A DNA stretch of 45,930 nucleotides from NCBI GenBank assembly GCA_947172355.1, contig CAMWBA010000005.1, forward strand, positions 1 to 45,930. The letters are read 5' to 3'. This document shows, piece after piece, positions 33,705 through 41,153 of this stretch; within the stretch, counting starts at the first letter, position 1, and each line of letters starts with the position of its first letter. The notes under the pieces are model-generated. The model was not told where the DNA came from. It did no database searches and saw only the letters and a program-made list of their open reading frames with translations. Source of the stretch: an uncultured Bacillota bacterium (GTDB taxonomy: Bacteria; Bacillota; Clostridia; Oscillospirales; Oscillospiraceae). The position numbers and the translations under genes are program-made.

Positions 33705-33873
33705 CGCTGTAACACCTCCTTTCCCCTGGATTGTGGACTCCCGGCAGTCCCGGGGAGCCCGCCCTCGGACGCCGGAGGAAAACAAAAACGCTGCGCAGGC
33801 AAGCCTGCACAGCACAAAAACATGTTCCACCACACAAAAAATGACAGCATGAACAAATACGGCAAAGGCACCC

Positions 33874-33902
33874 TTGCAAACCAGGGTGAAATGTCGTATA
33901 AT
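33874..33902 (+). promoter_or_regulatory. Strong sigma-A promoter for a candidate small RNA
   Basis: TTGCAA (33874-33879), 17-base spacer, TATAAT (33897-33902). The predicted start is about 33908-33910, exactly where a folded non-coding stretch begins and about 200 bases before the next gene. Confidence 0.75.
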
Positions 33903-33907
33903 ATCCC

Positions 33908-34002
33908 ATGCGGATACGGTCTAGGAGCCGTTGTATAGGTGGGTTCTCACCTGTGCAGGCTTGCGGGTGCGCCAACACCCGTAAGCCGCCGCATTTTTGT
34001 TT
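33908..34002 (+). ncRNA. Candidate structured small RNA, three hairpins in a closing stem
   Basis: From the predicted start, ATGCGG (33908-33913) can pair with CCGCAT (33989-33994), followed by TTTTTGTTTT as a termination tract. Inside are three hairpins: ATACGG.../CCGT..TAT (33914-33935), AGGTG/CACCT (33937-33952) and GCTTGCGGGTG/CACCCGTAAGC (33959-33986). There is no open frame with a binding site. The shape recalls a cloverleaf, but no tRNA arms, SRP, 6S or known riboswitch core could be matched by eye. It may be an independent sRNA of about 95 bases or a leader of the HAD gene. The remaining bases to 34112 show nothing else. Confidence 0.55.
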
Positions 34003-34112
34003 TCCTGTCGATTATATCACGTATTTGGGGCTAATGCAAGAGAGATTCCTGGCGCTTGACAAAATTCACCGCCGGAACCGGCCGCATCAGCCCGTCTTTG
34101 GGAGGGCTATCT

Positions 34113-34889
34113 ATGACAAAAGCCATTTTTTTCGACATCGACGGCACACTGGTCAGCTTTCAGACCCACCGTATTTCCCCCGCAGTCCTAAACGCCTTGG
34201 ACCGCCTGCGGGAGAAGGGGGTCAAGCTGTTCCTCGCCACCGGCCGGCACCGCAGCGCCATCGGCCCCGCTGCTGACGCCTTCTCCTTTGATGGATTTAT
34301 CACCATCAACGGCCAATACTGCTTTACCGAAGGACAGGTGCTGCGAAAAAGCCCCATCGCTCCAGCTGTGGTCGCCCAGCAGGTGGAACTGCTGGAGGTC
34401 ACGAAAGCCCCCTGCCTCTTTCTGAGCGAATCCGGCACCCTTTTCGTCAACCCAGACCCTCGCGCTGACGTTTTTCCCCAGCAGCTGGACCACCCGCTGC
34501 CCGACCCTGTCCCCCCCAGCCAGGTGATGGACCACGAGATTTTTCAGCTGACCGCCTTTTTCACCCGGGAAGAGGAATCTGCCGCCGGCCCCCGCTTCTT
34601 CCCCGGACTGGAGGTGATGCGTTGGCACCCCGCCTTTGTAGACGTGATCGCTCCAGGCGGAGGCAAGGACCGGGGAATGGACGCCATTCTAACCCATTTC
34701 GGCATCGCCCTGGAGGACACGATGGCCTTCGGCGACGGAGAAAACGACCTGCCCATGCTCCGCCATGCCCACATTGGCGTGGCTATGGGCAACGCAGACC
34801 GGTTTGTACAGAGTCAGGCTGACTACGTTACCCGTTCCGTGGACGAGGACGGCATTCTGACCGCCTTGGAGCACTTTGGGCTGCTGTGA
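34113..34889 (+). CDS. HAD-superfamily Cof-type phosphatase
   Basis: A 258-residue hydrolase. Motif I is DIDGTLVS (residues 8-15, nucleophile Asp8 and acid/base Asp10), followed by a TGRHRSAIGP region (motif II) and motif IV FGDGENDLPML near residue 205. The C2B cap between them is typical of Cof/YidA proteins, which dephosphorylate sugar phosphates and similar small molecules. ATG 34113 follows GGAGGG; the longer frame starts inside non-coding sequence. Confidence 0.9.
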   Translation: MTKAIFFDIDGTLVSFQTHRISPAVLNALDRLREKGVKLFLATGRHRSAIGPAADAFSFDGFITINGQYCFTEGQVLRKSPIAPAVVAQQVELLEVTKAPCLFLSESGTLFVNPDPRADVFPQQLDHPLPDPVPPSQVMDHEIFQLTAFFTREEESAAGPRFFPGLEVMRWHPAFVDVIAPGGGKDRGMDAILTHFGIALEDTMAFGDGENDLPMLRHAHIGVAMGNADRFVQSQADYVTRSVDEDGILTALEHFGLL

Positions 34890-35033
34890 CGGGCAGCGGG
34901 TGCACCGTGACACACCTGCGCCTCTGCCGCCGTCCGCTCCTTTACACATTATTCACAAATAACTATAGCTTTTTCTCCGGAAATGGTATACAATAGAGAC
35001 AAGGACTCAAATTGTACATGAAGGAGGCCCATC

Positions 35034-36629
35034 ATGAAATTGACATTTTTCGGCGCCGCCCACGCAGTCACCGGCAGCTGCCACTGTTTGGAGGTCAACG
35101 GCAAAAAAATCCTCATTGACTGCGGGTTGCAACAGGGCCGGGACGAACACGACGGCAACTCTCTGGACTTCGCCCCCAACTACATCGACTATGTTCTGGT
35201 CACCCACGCTCACATCGACCACTCCGGCCGGATCCCCCTGTTGGTAAAGGAGGGCTTCAACGGCCGCATCCTCACCACCGGCCTAACCGCCCAGCTGATG
35301 AGTGTCATGCTCCGGGACTCCGCTCATATCCAGGAGGGGGACGCCAACTGGCACAACCAAAAGGGCAAGCGGGCCGGTCTGCCGCCGGTGGAGCCGCTGT
35401 ACACCCTGATGGATGCCGAGGAGGCGATCCAGATGCTGGAAACCGTGGAGTACGGCTGGCTTTTCGACCTCTGTGAAGGGGTCAAGGTCCGTTTCCGCGA
35501 CGCAGGCCACCTGCTTGGCTCCTCTGTTCTGGAAATCTGGGCCACAGAAAATGGCATTACCAAAAAGATCGTCTTTTCCGGCGACCTGGGCAACCAGGCT
35601 CAGCCCATCATTCGCGACCCCTCCTTTGTAGACGATGCCGACTATGTGGTCATGGAATCCACCTACGGTGACCGAAATCATGAGCCTCCGGAGAGCTATA
35701 CCGGCGCCTTGGCCGCCCTCATTGACGAAGTATTCTCCAAAGGGGGCAACATTGTCATCCCCTCCTTCGCGGTGGGACGTACCCAAGAACTCCTGTATTA
35801 CCTGCGGGAAATTAAACGGGATGGATTGGTCCAGTCCCTTCCCTCCTTCAAGGTCTATGTGGACTCCCCTCTGGCCGCTGAGGCCACCAAAATATATTCC
35901 GGCAACCTCAAGGGCTACTTGGACGACGACGCCATTGCCGTCATCCAGGGGGGCGAAAACCTGTTCACCTTCCCCGGCCTCACGCTCACCCAGTCCACCG
36001 AAGAATCCCGAGCCCTCAACGACGACAAGACCCCCAAAATTATTATCTCCGCCTCCGGCATGTGCGATGCCGGCCGTATCCGCCATCATCTGAAGCATAA
36101 CCTGTGGCGGCCGGAGTGCGCCGTGGTCTTTGTGGGCTATCAGGGTGAGGGCACCCTGGGCCGCCATCTTCTGGAGGGCGCCAGGTCGGTAAAGCTCTTT
36201 GGCGAGGATATCTCGGTCCGGGCCAAAATTGTCAATTTCAAGGGGCTGTCCTCCCATGCCGACCGGGACCACCTGTTGGAGTGGGTGGAACACTTCTCCC
36301 CCAGACCCCAGCAGGTCTTTGTGGTCCACGGGGACCAGGAGGTCACCGAGCTGTTTGCCCACGACCTGAACCAACGGGGCATCCCCGCCCATGCCCCTCT
36401 ATATGAGGAGGTCTACGACCTGCTGACCAACTGTATGCTGGCCAAAGGTGTGGTACTGGAGGTCAAGAAGACGGTCGGTTCCGCTGCTGCCCCCTCTGCT
36501 GCCTATCTGCGGCTGCAAACCGCCTCTCACGACTTGGCCGATCTGGTCAGCCGCAGCCGGGGCCGCTCCAACAAAGATCTGGCCAAACTGGCCGACCAGC
36601 TCCGGCAGCTTATGGAAAAGTGGGAATAA
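35034..36629 (+). CDS. Metallo-beta-lactamase/beta-CASP RNA hydrolase-type protein
   Basis: A 531-residue protein with the metallo-beta-lactamase motif HAHIDHSG (two metals), a DAGHLLGS motif and FSGDLG. It then has the beta-CASP domain (FAVGRTQELLYYL, IIISASGMCDAGRI) and the C-terminal LSSHADRDHLLEW motif. This is the layout of the YSH1/CPSF-like bacterial ribonucleases; the exact substrate is unknown. A C-terminal extension of about 70 residues is less conserved. ATG 35034 follows AAGGAGGCCC. A TATACAAT element about 45 bases upstream could be its -10. Confidence 0.9.
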   Translation: MKLTFFGAAHAVTGSCHCLEVNGKKILIDCGLQQGRDEHDGNSLDFAPNYIDYVLVTHAHIDHSGRIPLLVKEGFNGRILTTGLTAQLMSVMLRDSAHIQEGDANWHNQKGKRAGLPPVEPLYTLMDAEEAIQMLETVEYGWLFDLCEGVKVRFRDAGHLLGSSVLEIWATENGITKKIVFSGDLGNQAQPIIRDPSFVDDADYVVMESTYGDRNHEPPESYTGALAALIDEVFSKGGNIVIPSFAVGRTQELLYYLREIKRDGLVQSLPSFKVYVDSPLAAEATKIYSGNLKGYLDDDAIAVIQGGENLFTFPGLTLTQSTEESRALNDDKTPKIIISASGMCDAGRIRHHLKHNLWRPECAVVFVGYQGEGTLGRHLLEGARSVKLFGEDISVRAKIVNFKGLSSHADRDHLLEWVEHFSPRPQQVFVVHGDQEVTELFAHDLNQRGIPAHAPLYEEVYDLLTNCMLAKGVVLEVKKTVGSAAAPSAAYLRLQTASHDLADLVSRSRGRSNKDLAKLADQLRQLMEKWE

Positions 36630-36729
36630 AAGCGCCGAACCGTTGAGAGCAGCACGGATAGACCGGAGTGAGGAGCACAGACGAAAAGCACCGGATTCCC
36701 AATATCACACACCGATTGGAGAACACTTT

Positions 36730-37638
36730 ATGGAAATCGACCGCAAGGAACTCAAACATCAGGCCAAGGAGCGCATAGCTCTCACCGACCCCAAATTTTG
36801 GGTGGTGGCTTTGACCTATATTGCCATGACCACCGGGGTGTCCTGGCTTGTCAGTTTGATTCCCCTCCCCACAGCCGGAGCCTCTTCGCTCCCCTTTCTT
36901 GACATGTTACAGTCCTTTTTACAGCTGCTGCTGCGCTTTTACACCACTGTGGTCCAGTTTGGCCTGTGCCTGTGGGCGCTGTGGACCTACCGCCAGCTGG
37001 ACCCAGGCCTCAACTCCTTAATGCAGGGGTTTTCGGTGGCCGGGCGGGTGCTGCTGATGGAACTGGGGATTTCGGTTCGCATTTTGGGGTGGTATTTCTT
37101 TATCTCCCTGGCCCTAATCCTCCCCTTTACCGCGCTGTTGATGTCTCCTGCCAATTATGCGGTGGGAATGACCTGTGCCTTTCTGATTTTTTTCATTCTA
37201 GTCATAGTGTTTATTACGCTCCTTCTTCGATATGCCCTGGCTCCCTATCTGCTGGCCGACCGCCCGGACGACGGTCCCTCCGCCCCCATCTACCGCAGCG
37301 TATCCCTGATGCGGGGCTGGAAATTTGAACTGTTTAAGCTGGAATTCTCCTTTATCGGCTATGACCTGATCAACTTCATTCTGGCGGGGCTGGTGCTGTT
37401 CTTTTTCGTGGGGCAGGCTGGACTGTTGAACGGGGCCGACCTTACAGATTTAGCGTGGTGGGACCAACTCTTTTATGTTCTTTACTCCCCGCCTGCCGTT
37501 ATCTTAAGCACCTTGGTCACCATACCGGTGAACCTGCTTCTGCTGCCTTACCGTGCCGTGGCCCGAGCCGGATTCTACGACGCCCGGATGCTGGCCGCCC
37601 AGCAGGAGATCCGCCTGCCCAATATGCCCCCGCTGTGA
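36730..37638 (+). CDS. DUF975-like integral membrane protein
   Basis: A 302-residue protein with about six hydrophobic segments. It starts MEIDRKELKHQAKERIAL, a form common in DUF975 (PF06161) proteins, and has the typical YRSVSLMRGWKFELFKLEFSFIG (two parts) in the middle. The function is unknown. ATG 36730 follows GGAGA; the longer frame overlaps the metallo-hydrolase gene out of phase. The NUDIX gene follows 14 bases later, so the two are probably co-transcribed. Confidence 0.8.
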   Translation: MEIDRKELKHQAKERIALTDPKFWVVALTYIAMTTGVSWLVSLIPLPTAGASSLPFLDMLQSFLQLLLRFYTTVVQFGLCLWALWTYRQLDPGLNSLMQGFSVAGRVLLMELGISVRILGWYFFISLALILPFTALLMSPANYAVGMTCAFLIFFILVIVFITLLLRYALAPYLLADRPDDGPSAPIYRSVSLMRGWKFELFKLEFSFIGYDLINFILAGLVLFFFVGQAGLLNGADLTDLAWWDQLFYVLYSPPAVILSTLVTIPVNLLLLPYRAVARAGFYDARMLAAQQEIRLPNMPPL

Positions 37639-37652
37639 AGAAAGGAGCGCCT

Positions 37653-38273
37653 ATGGCGGACAGAGCACAATGGATGGAATGGGCGGTGGAGTTACAGGCT
37701 TTGGCCCAAGCGGGGCTCTTCTATGGCCATGACAAGTATGATCGGGAGCGCTATGAGCGCATCCGGGAAATTGCCGCTCAAATGGCTGCACAGCAGACCG
37801 ATCTCCCGTTGGAGCGGGTAAAAGACCTGTTCTGTAACGAGACCGGTTATCAAACACCCAAGCTGGACACCCGAGCCGCCGTCTTTCAAGGAGAAAAAAT
37901 CCTTTTGGTGCAAGAAGAGGATCTACGCTGGGCTCTGCCTGGCGGATGGGTAGACGTCAATCGAACGGTGAAAGAAAATGTCGTCAAAGAGGTGTGGGAG
38001 GAGACAGGGCTGGAGGTCACCGCCGATCTGGTCATCGCCCTTCAAGACCGAAATAAAAGAAATGAACCCCCGTCCATATTTGGCATCTGCAAGGTCTTTG
38101 TCCTGTGCACCCTCTGCGGCGGCTCCTTCCGCCCCAACCTGGAGACCATAGACAGCGGCTACTTTGCTTTGAATGAACTGCCTCCCCTCTCCACCGAGAA
38201 AGTCACCCGGGAGCAAATCGCCCTGTGTTTCGACGCCTATCACGCCGGCCATTGGATTACACAAATGGACTGA
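37653..38273 (+). CDS. NUDIX hydrolase with N-terminal domain
   Basis: A 206-residue protein. The N-terminal about 65 residues (MEWAVELQALAQAGLFYG, then YERIREIAAQM) match the small helical domain preceding NUDIX in ADP-ribose pyrophosphatase-like proteins (Nudix_N). The NUDIX box is GGWVDVNRTVKENVVKEVWEETG. The usual first Glu (GE) is replaced by NR, as is common in this subfamily, while the metal-binding EVWEE is intact. Start ATG 37653 follows AAAGGAG. A strong terminator overlaps its stop. Confidence 0.88.
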   Translation: MADRAQWMEWAVELQALAQAGLFYGHDKYDRERYERIREIAAQMAAQQTDLPLERVKDLFCNETGYQTPKLDTRAAVFQGEKILLVQEEDLRWALPGGWVDVNRTVKENVVKEVWEETGLEVTADLVIALQDRNKRNEPPSIFGICKVFVLCTLCGGSFRPNLETIDSGYFALNELPPLSTEKVTREQIALCFDAYHAGHWITQMD

Positions 38274-38308
38274 GAGAGCAGGATGTCTGCAAAGGCATCC
38301 TGCTCTCT
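38273..38308 (+). terminator. Intrinsic terminator after the NUDIX gene
   Basis: AGAGAGCAGGATG and its exact complement enclose a ten-base loop, starting at the last base of the NUDIX stop codon. A short T-containing tail follows. Confidence 0.8.
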
Positions 38309-38426
38309 TACCCCTTCTCCCAACCGCTTTTCCTATCACTTTTATGTTCCCCCGCACCTATGATTCTCCCTGTAGGGGACGGGAACCCGGGAACAAATTG
38401 GGCCTTACATCTCGCCAGAAGCAATG

Positions 38427-38438
38427 GAACATTAGTTT
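38427..38438 (+). promoter_or_regulatory. SOS (LexA) box in the lexA promoter
   Basis: GAACATTAGTTT matches the Gram-positive LexA consensus GAAC-N4-GTTY and overlaps the -35 box of the lexA promoter, so LexA would repress itself. No second box was found nearby. Confidence 0.6.
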
Positions 38439-38465
38439 GACAGCATGGAATTTTTATGGTATAAT
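38437..38465 (+). promoter_or_regulatory. Consensus promoter of lexA
   Basis: TTGACA (38437-38442), 17-base spacer, TATAAT (38460-38465): both boxes are perfect consensus. The start codon is about 90 bases downstream. Confidence 0.88.
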
Positions 38466-38562
38466 ACCGTTGTACCATGCAATTCCGGCACAGGACGGTC
38501 GTCTCGCGCCTGTTTCCGCCCCGTCCCGGTGCATCCGCACATCCGCTGAAAGGAGCCGCTTT

Positions 38563-39180
38563 ATGGCCAGCCTGACCCGCAAACAGCAGCAGATTTATGA
38601 CTACATTCTTTCTTTCACCAACGAACACGGCTACCCCCCCTCGGTGCGCGAAATCGGGGCTGCGGTGGGGCTGAAGTCCCCCTCCACCGTCCATTTTCAC
38701 ATGAAGGGCTTGGAGGAGGCCGGCGCTATCATTAAGGCGGAGGGCAAAACTCGGGCTATCTCTCTGCCCAACGCCCCCTTTGGCATGGTGGCAGAGGAGG
38801 AGGACTCTCATGCCAACCAGATCCCTGTGGTGGGCAATGTGGCGGCTGGCGCCCCTATTCTGGCCCAGGAGTGCATTGAGGAATATCTCACATTTGATAC
38901 ACAAGGGCTGTCCGGCGAACACTTTGCCCTTCGGGTCCGAGGCAATTCCATGCTGGACGCCGGTATTTTGCCCGGCGATCTGGTTGTGGTCCACCGCCAG
39001 CAGGAAGCCAGAACCGGCGATATTGTGGTGGCCCTCTTTGATGATGAGGCCACTGTCAAAACCTACCGCTGCAAAGACGGCCACGTATGGCTTATGCCGG
39101 AAAACCCGGAGTACGACCCGATCGACGGCACCTATGCGGAGATTATCGGAAGGGTAGTTGCCGTGGTGCGGCGCTACTGA
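38563..39180 (+). CDS. lexA: SOS repressor LexA
   Basis: A 205-residue repressor-protease. Residues 1-65 are a winged helix (RKQQQIYDYILSFTNEHGYPPSVREIG in two parts, then SPSTVHFHMKGLE). The self-cleavage site is Ala95-Gly96 and the catalytic pair is Ser129 (RGNSM) and Lys166 (ATVKTY). When RecA is activated by DNA damage, it cuts itself and frees SOS genes. ATG 38563 follows AAAGGAG; the longer open frame crosses the upstream terminator and was rejected. Confidence 0.96.
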   Translation: MASLTRKQQQIYDYILSFTNEHGYPPSVREIGAAVGLKSPSTVHFHMKGLEEAGAIIKAEGKTRAISLPNAPFGMVAEEEDSHANQIPVVGNVAAGAPILAQECIEEYLTFDTQGLSGEHFALRVRGNSMLDAGILPGDLVVVHRQQEARTGDIVVALFDDEATVKTYRCKDGHVWLMPENPEYDPIDGTYAEIIGRVVAVVRRY

Positions 39181-39255
39181 CAAAGTGGTGCGTCATGGCA
39201 CCGCCTTAGTCCGTACCAGCATCAATCAAGTCTTTTGCGAACATCTGGAACTTAT

Positions 39256-39294
39256 CTGGAGCGGTGCAGCACAAACGGCGCCGCTCCAGTTTTT
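39256..39294 (+). terminator. Intrinsic terminator of lexA
   Basis: CTGGAGCGG (39256-39264) and CCGCTCCAG (39281-39289) form a nine-base stem followed by TTTTT, 76 bases after the lexA stop and facing the convergent cysK. Confidence 0.85.
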
Positions 39295-39351
39295 CGCAGG
39301 GCTTTCTGGTTACGCTGCGGAAGTGTTTCAGCGCCAGAGGTTCTCTGCCAT

Positions 39352-40284
39352 TCAACCGGCAAACATGGGGGTAGTCAGGTAGCGGCTGCCGGTATCGGGC
39401 AGCAGAACTACAATGGTTTTCCCCCTGTTTTCCGGCCGTCTGGCCAGCTCCATAGCTCCCCAGACCGCCGCTCCAGAGGATATCCCCACCAGCACACCCT
39501 CTGTCCGGCCCATCAGTCTGGCGGCGGCAAAGGCGTCCTCATCCTGGACCGCAATCACTTCGTCGTAAATCTGGGTATTCAGCACTTCCGGAACAAAGCC
39601 TGCACCGATTCCCTGTATCTCGTGGCTGCCGGCAGCGCCTTTGCTCAGCACAGGAGAAGATGCAGGTTCCACCGCTACGACCTGAATCGCCGGGTTCCGC
39701 TGCTTTAAGTACTCCCCTACTCCGGTGATGGTGCCTCCGGTGCCCACACCGGCCACAAAAATATCCACTGTCCCCTCTGTATCCTCCCAAATTTCAGGAC
39801 CGGTGGCCATCCTGTGCGCCTCTGGGTTGGCGGGGTTGACAAATTGTCCGGGAATTATGCTGTCAGGGATTTCATTCGCCAATTCATCCGCTTTGGCAAT
39901 CGCACCCGCCATCCCTTTGGCCCCCTCGGTGAGTACCAGTTCCGCACCATAGGCCCCCATCAGCAGGCGGCGCTCCATGCTCATCGTTTCCGGCATGACG
40001 ATGATGGTACGATAGCCTCGGACTGCGGCAACACAGGCCAAGCCAATTCCCGTATTTCCCGAAGTAGGTTCAATGATGACAGAACCCGGCTTCAGCTTCC
40101 CCTTCGCCTCCGCGTCCTCAATCATTGCCAAGGCCGCACGGTCTTTCACACTGCCAGCGGGGTTCAAAAATTCCAGCTTGGCCATAACCCGGGCCGAAAG
40201 GCCCTCCTGTCTCTCCACATGTGTCAGTTCCAACAGTGGGGTCCTTCCAATCAACTGCTCCACAGAAGTATAAATCCGGCTCAT
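39352..40284 (-). CDS. cysK: Cysteine synthase (O-acetylserine sulfhydrylase)
   Basis: A 310-residue PLP enzyme making cysteine from O-acetylserine and sulfide. The PLP lysine is Lys47 in [11 protein letters not shown], the phosphate-binding loop is TSGNTG near residue 75 and GTGGTITG near residue 175, and SSGAA near residue 260 contacts the pyridine ring. ATG 40284 follows GGAGGAGAT. It has a perfect promoter and a start-site inverted repeat, and stands alone. It could help assimilate sulfide, including any released by catabolism of thiol compounds. Confidence 0.95.
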   Translation of the reverse strand: MSRIYTSVEQLIGRTPLLELTHVERQEGLSARVMAKLEFLNPAGSVKDRAALAMIEDAEAKGKLKPGSVIIEPTSGNTGIGLACVAAVRGYRTIIVMPETMSMERRLLMGAYGAELVLTEGAKGMAGAIAKADELANEIPDSIIPGQFVNPANPEAHRMATGPEIWEDTEGTVDIFVAGVGTGGTITGVGEYLKQRNPAIQVVAVEPASSPVLSKGAAGSHEIQGIGAGFVPEVLNTQIYDEVIAVQDEDAFAAARLMGRTEGVLVGISSGAAVWGAMELARRPENRGKTIVVLLPDTGSRYLTTPMFAG

Positions 40285-40343
40285 TCAAATCTCCTCCTCA
40301 ACAGCATTGCCGGTTGTATAGCGGAAAACAGAGTGGCGTATCT

Positions 40344-40365
40344 CTATAACCAATCTGTTTTATAG
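40344..40365 (-). promoter_or_regulatory. Inverted-repeat operator at the cysK start site
   Basis: CTATAA and TTATAG are exact complements ten bases apart, just downstream of the -10 box and covering the likely transcription start. The size and place resemble Rrf2-family (CymR-like) sites that repress cysteine genes when cysteine is ample. The regulator gene is not in the window. Confidence 0.5.
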
Positions 40366-40373
40366 GTTTTACC

Positions 40374-40402
40374 ATTATACCCCCTTGGCATCCTGCTGTC
40401 AA
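40374..40402 (-). promoter_or_regulatory. Consensus promoter of cysK
   Basis: Minus-strand TTGACA (40402-40397), 17-base spacer, TATAAT (40379-40374): perfect sigma-A boxes about 90 bases ahead of cysK. Confidence 0.88.
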
Positions 40403-40425
40403 TTGACAATTGAACGCGGTATGCC

Positions 40426-40887
40426 TCAGTCGCGGTCCAGACTCAGCTCCTCCAGGGGCACCCCCAGCAGCAGCAGCGCCCCTGCCGCCGCCAGCGTGGA
40501 CAGCTCCTCTGCCCCTGGCGCAACCAGCAGCGGAAACTCCTGCCGCTCTACCACCTGGCCGGTCACGGTGACCACCTCCCGCTGGAGAGCGGCCCATAAG
40601 GTATTTCCCTCCCGGCTGGAGATGGTCAGGCTGTCCCGATGCGATACCCCATAGCTGACGGCACTGGCCGCTTGGGGAAGCATCCCCCCCATCCCCCCGG
40701 GCAGCAGTACTGTGCGGCACTGACGCGGCATGTCCAGCCCCCGGACCGCTGCCCGCGGTGACACCACCAGCAGGGCCGGATGGTCCTCACTGGCACACCG
40801 GCCGCGCAGGCCGCCCCGCGCAGACAACCCCCGCAAAATTGCCGCCTCAATGCCCTCTCCGGCCTCCAGAACTTGAAAACATTCCAT
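40426..40887 (-). CDS. Hypothetical protein
   Basis: A 153-residue protein that I do not recognise. It is rich in Leu, Ala and Gly and has an LLPGGMGGMLPQAASAVSYG stretch near the middle, a glycine-rich turn that may be functional, and EELSTLAAAGALLLLG near the end. No signal peptide or clear membrane helix is visible. ATG 40887 has GGGGAGAG upstream. It stops 22 bases before the cysK -35 box. Confidence 0.6.
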   Translation of the reverse strand: MECFQVLEAGEGIEAAILRGLSARGGLRGRCASEDHPALLVVSPRAAVRGLDMPRQCRTVLLPGGMGGMLPQAASAVSYGVSHRDSLTISSREGNTLWAALQREVVTVTGQVVERQEFPLLVAPGAEELSTLAAAGALLLLGVPLEELSLDRD

Positions 40888-41073
40888 ATTTCTCTCCCCT
40901 TTCCCGCCAGTTTGCGCACTTTCGCGGATTTTATGCGTTATGCTGATGCTGGAACCTGGTCGGGGCCGGCCTATGCCTGCCCCTTGGGACCGGGGTGGAC
41001 GGGCAGGCGGCCTCAGGCCGGAGAAACGCAGCGGCCGATCCTATCTGCGGACACTTCCGCAGGCCGTCCCTAC

Positions 41074-41103
41074 TTGACTTTTCCCTCCAGGTTCTGATAA
41101 TAT
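41074..41103 (+). promoter_or_regulatory. Promoter of the topoisomerase B gene
   Basis: TTGACT (41074-41079) with GATAAT/TAATAT at 16 to 18 bases (41096-41103), about 50 bases before the gene. The gap before it (40888-41073) holds GC-rich stems such as GCCTGCCC/GGGCAGGC (40975-41008) but no gene. Confidence 0.6.
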
Positions 41104-41153
41104 GTAAGCTGATAAATTGGGTTTATTTCCCCCAAAGAAAATGAGGTATCACC

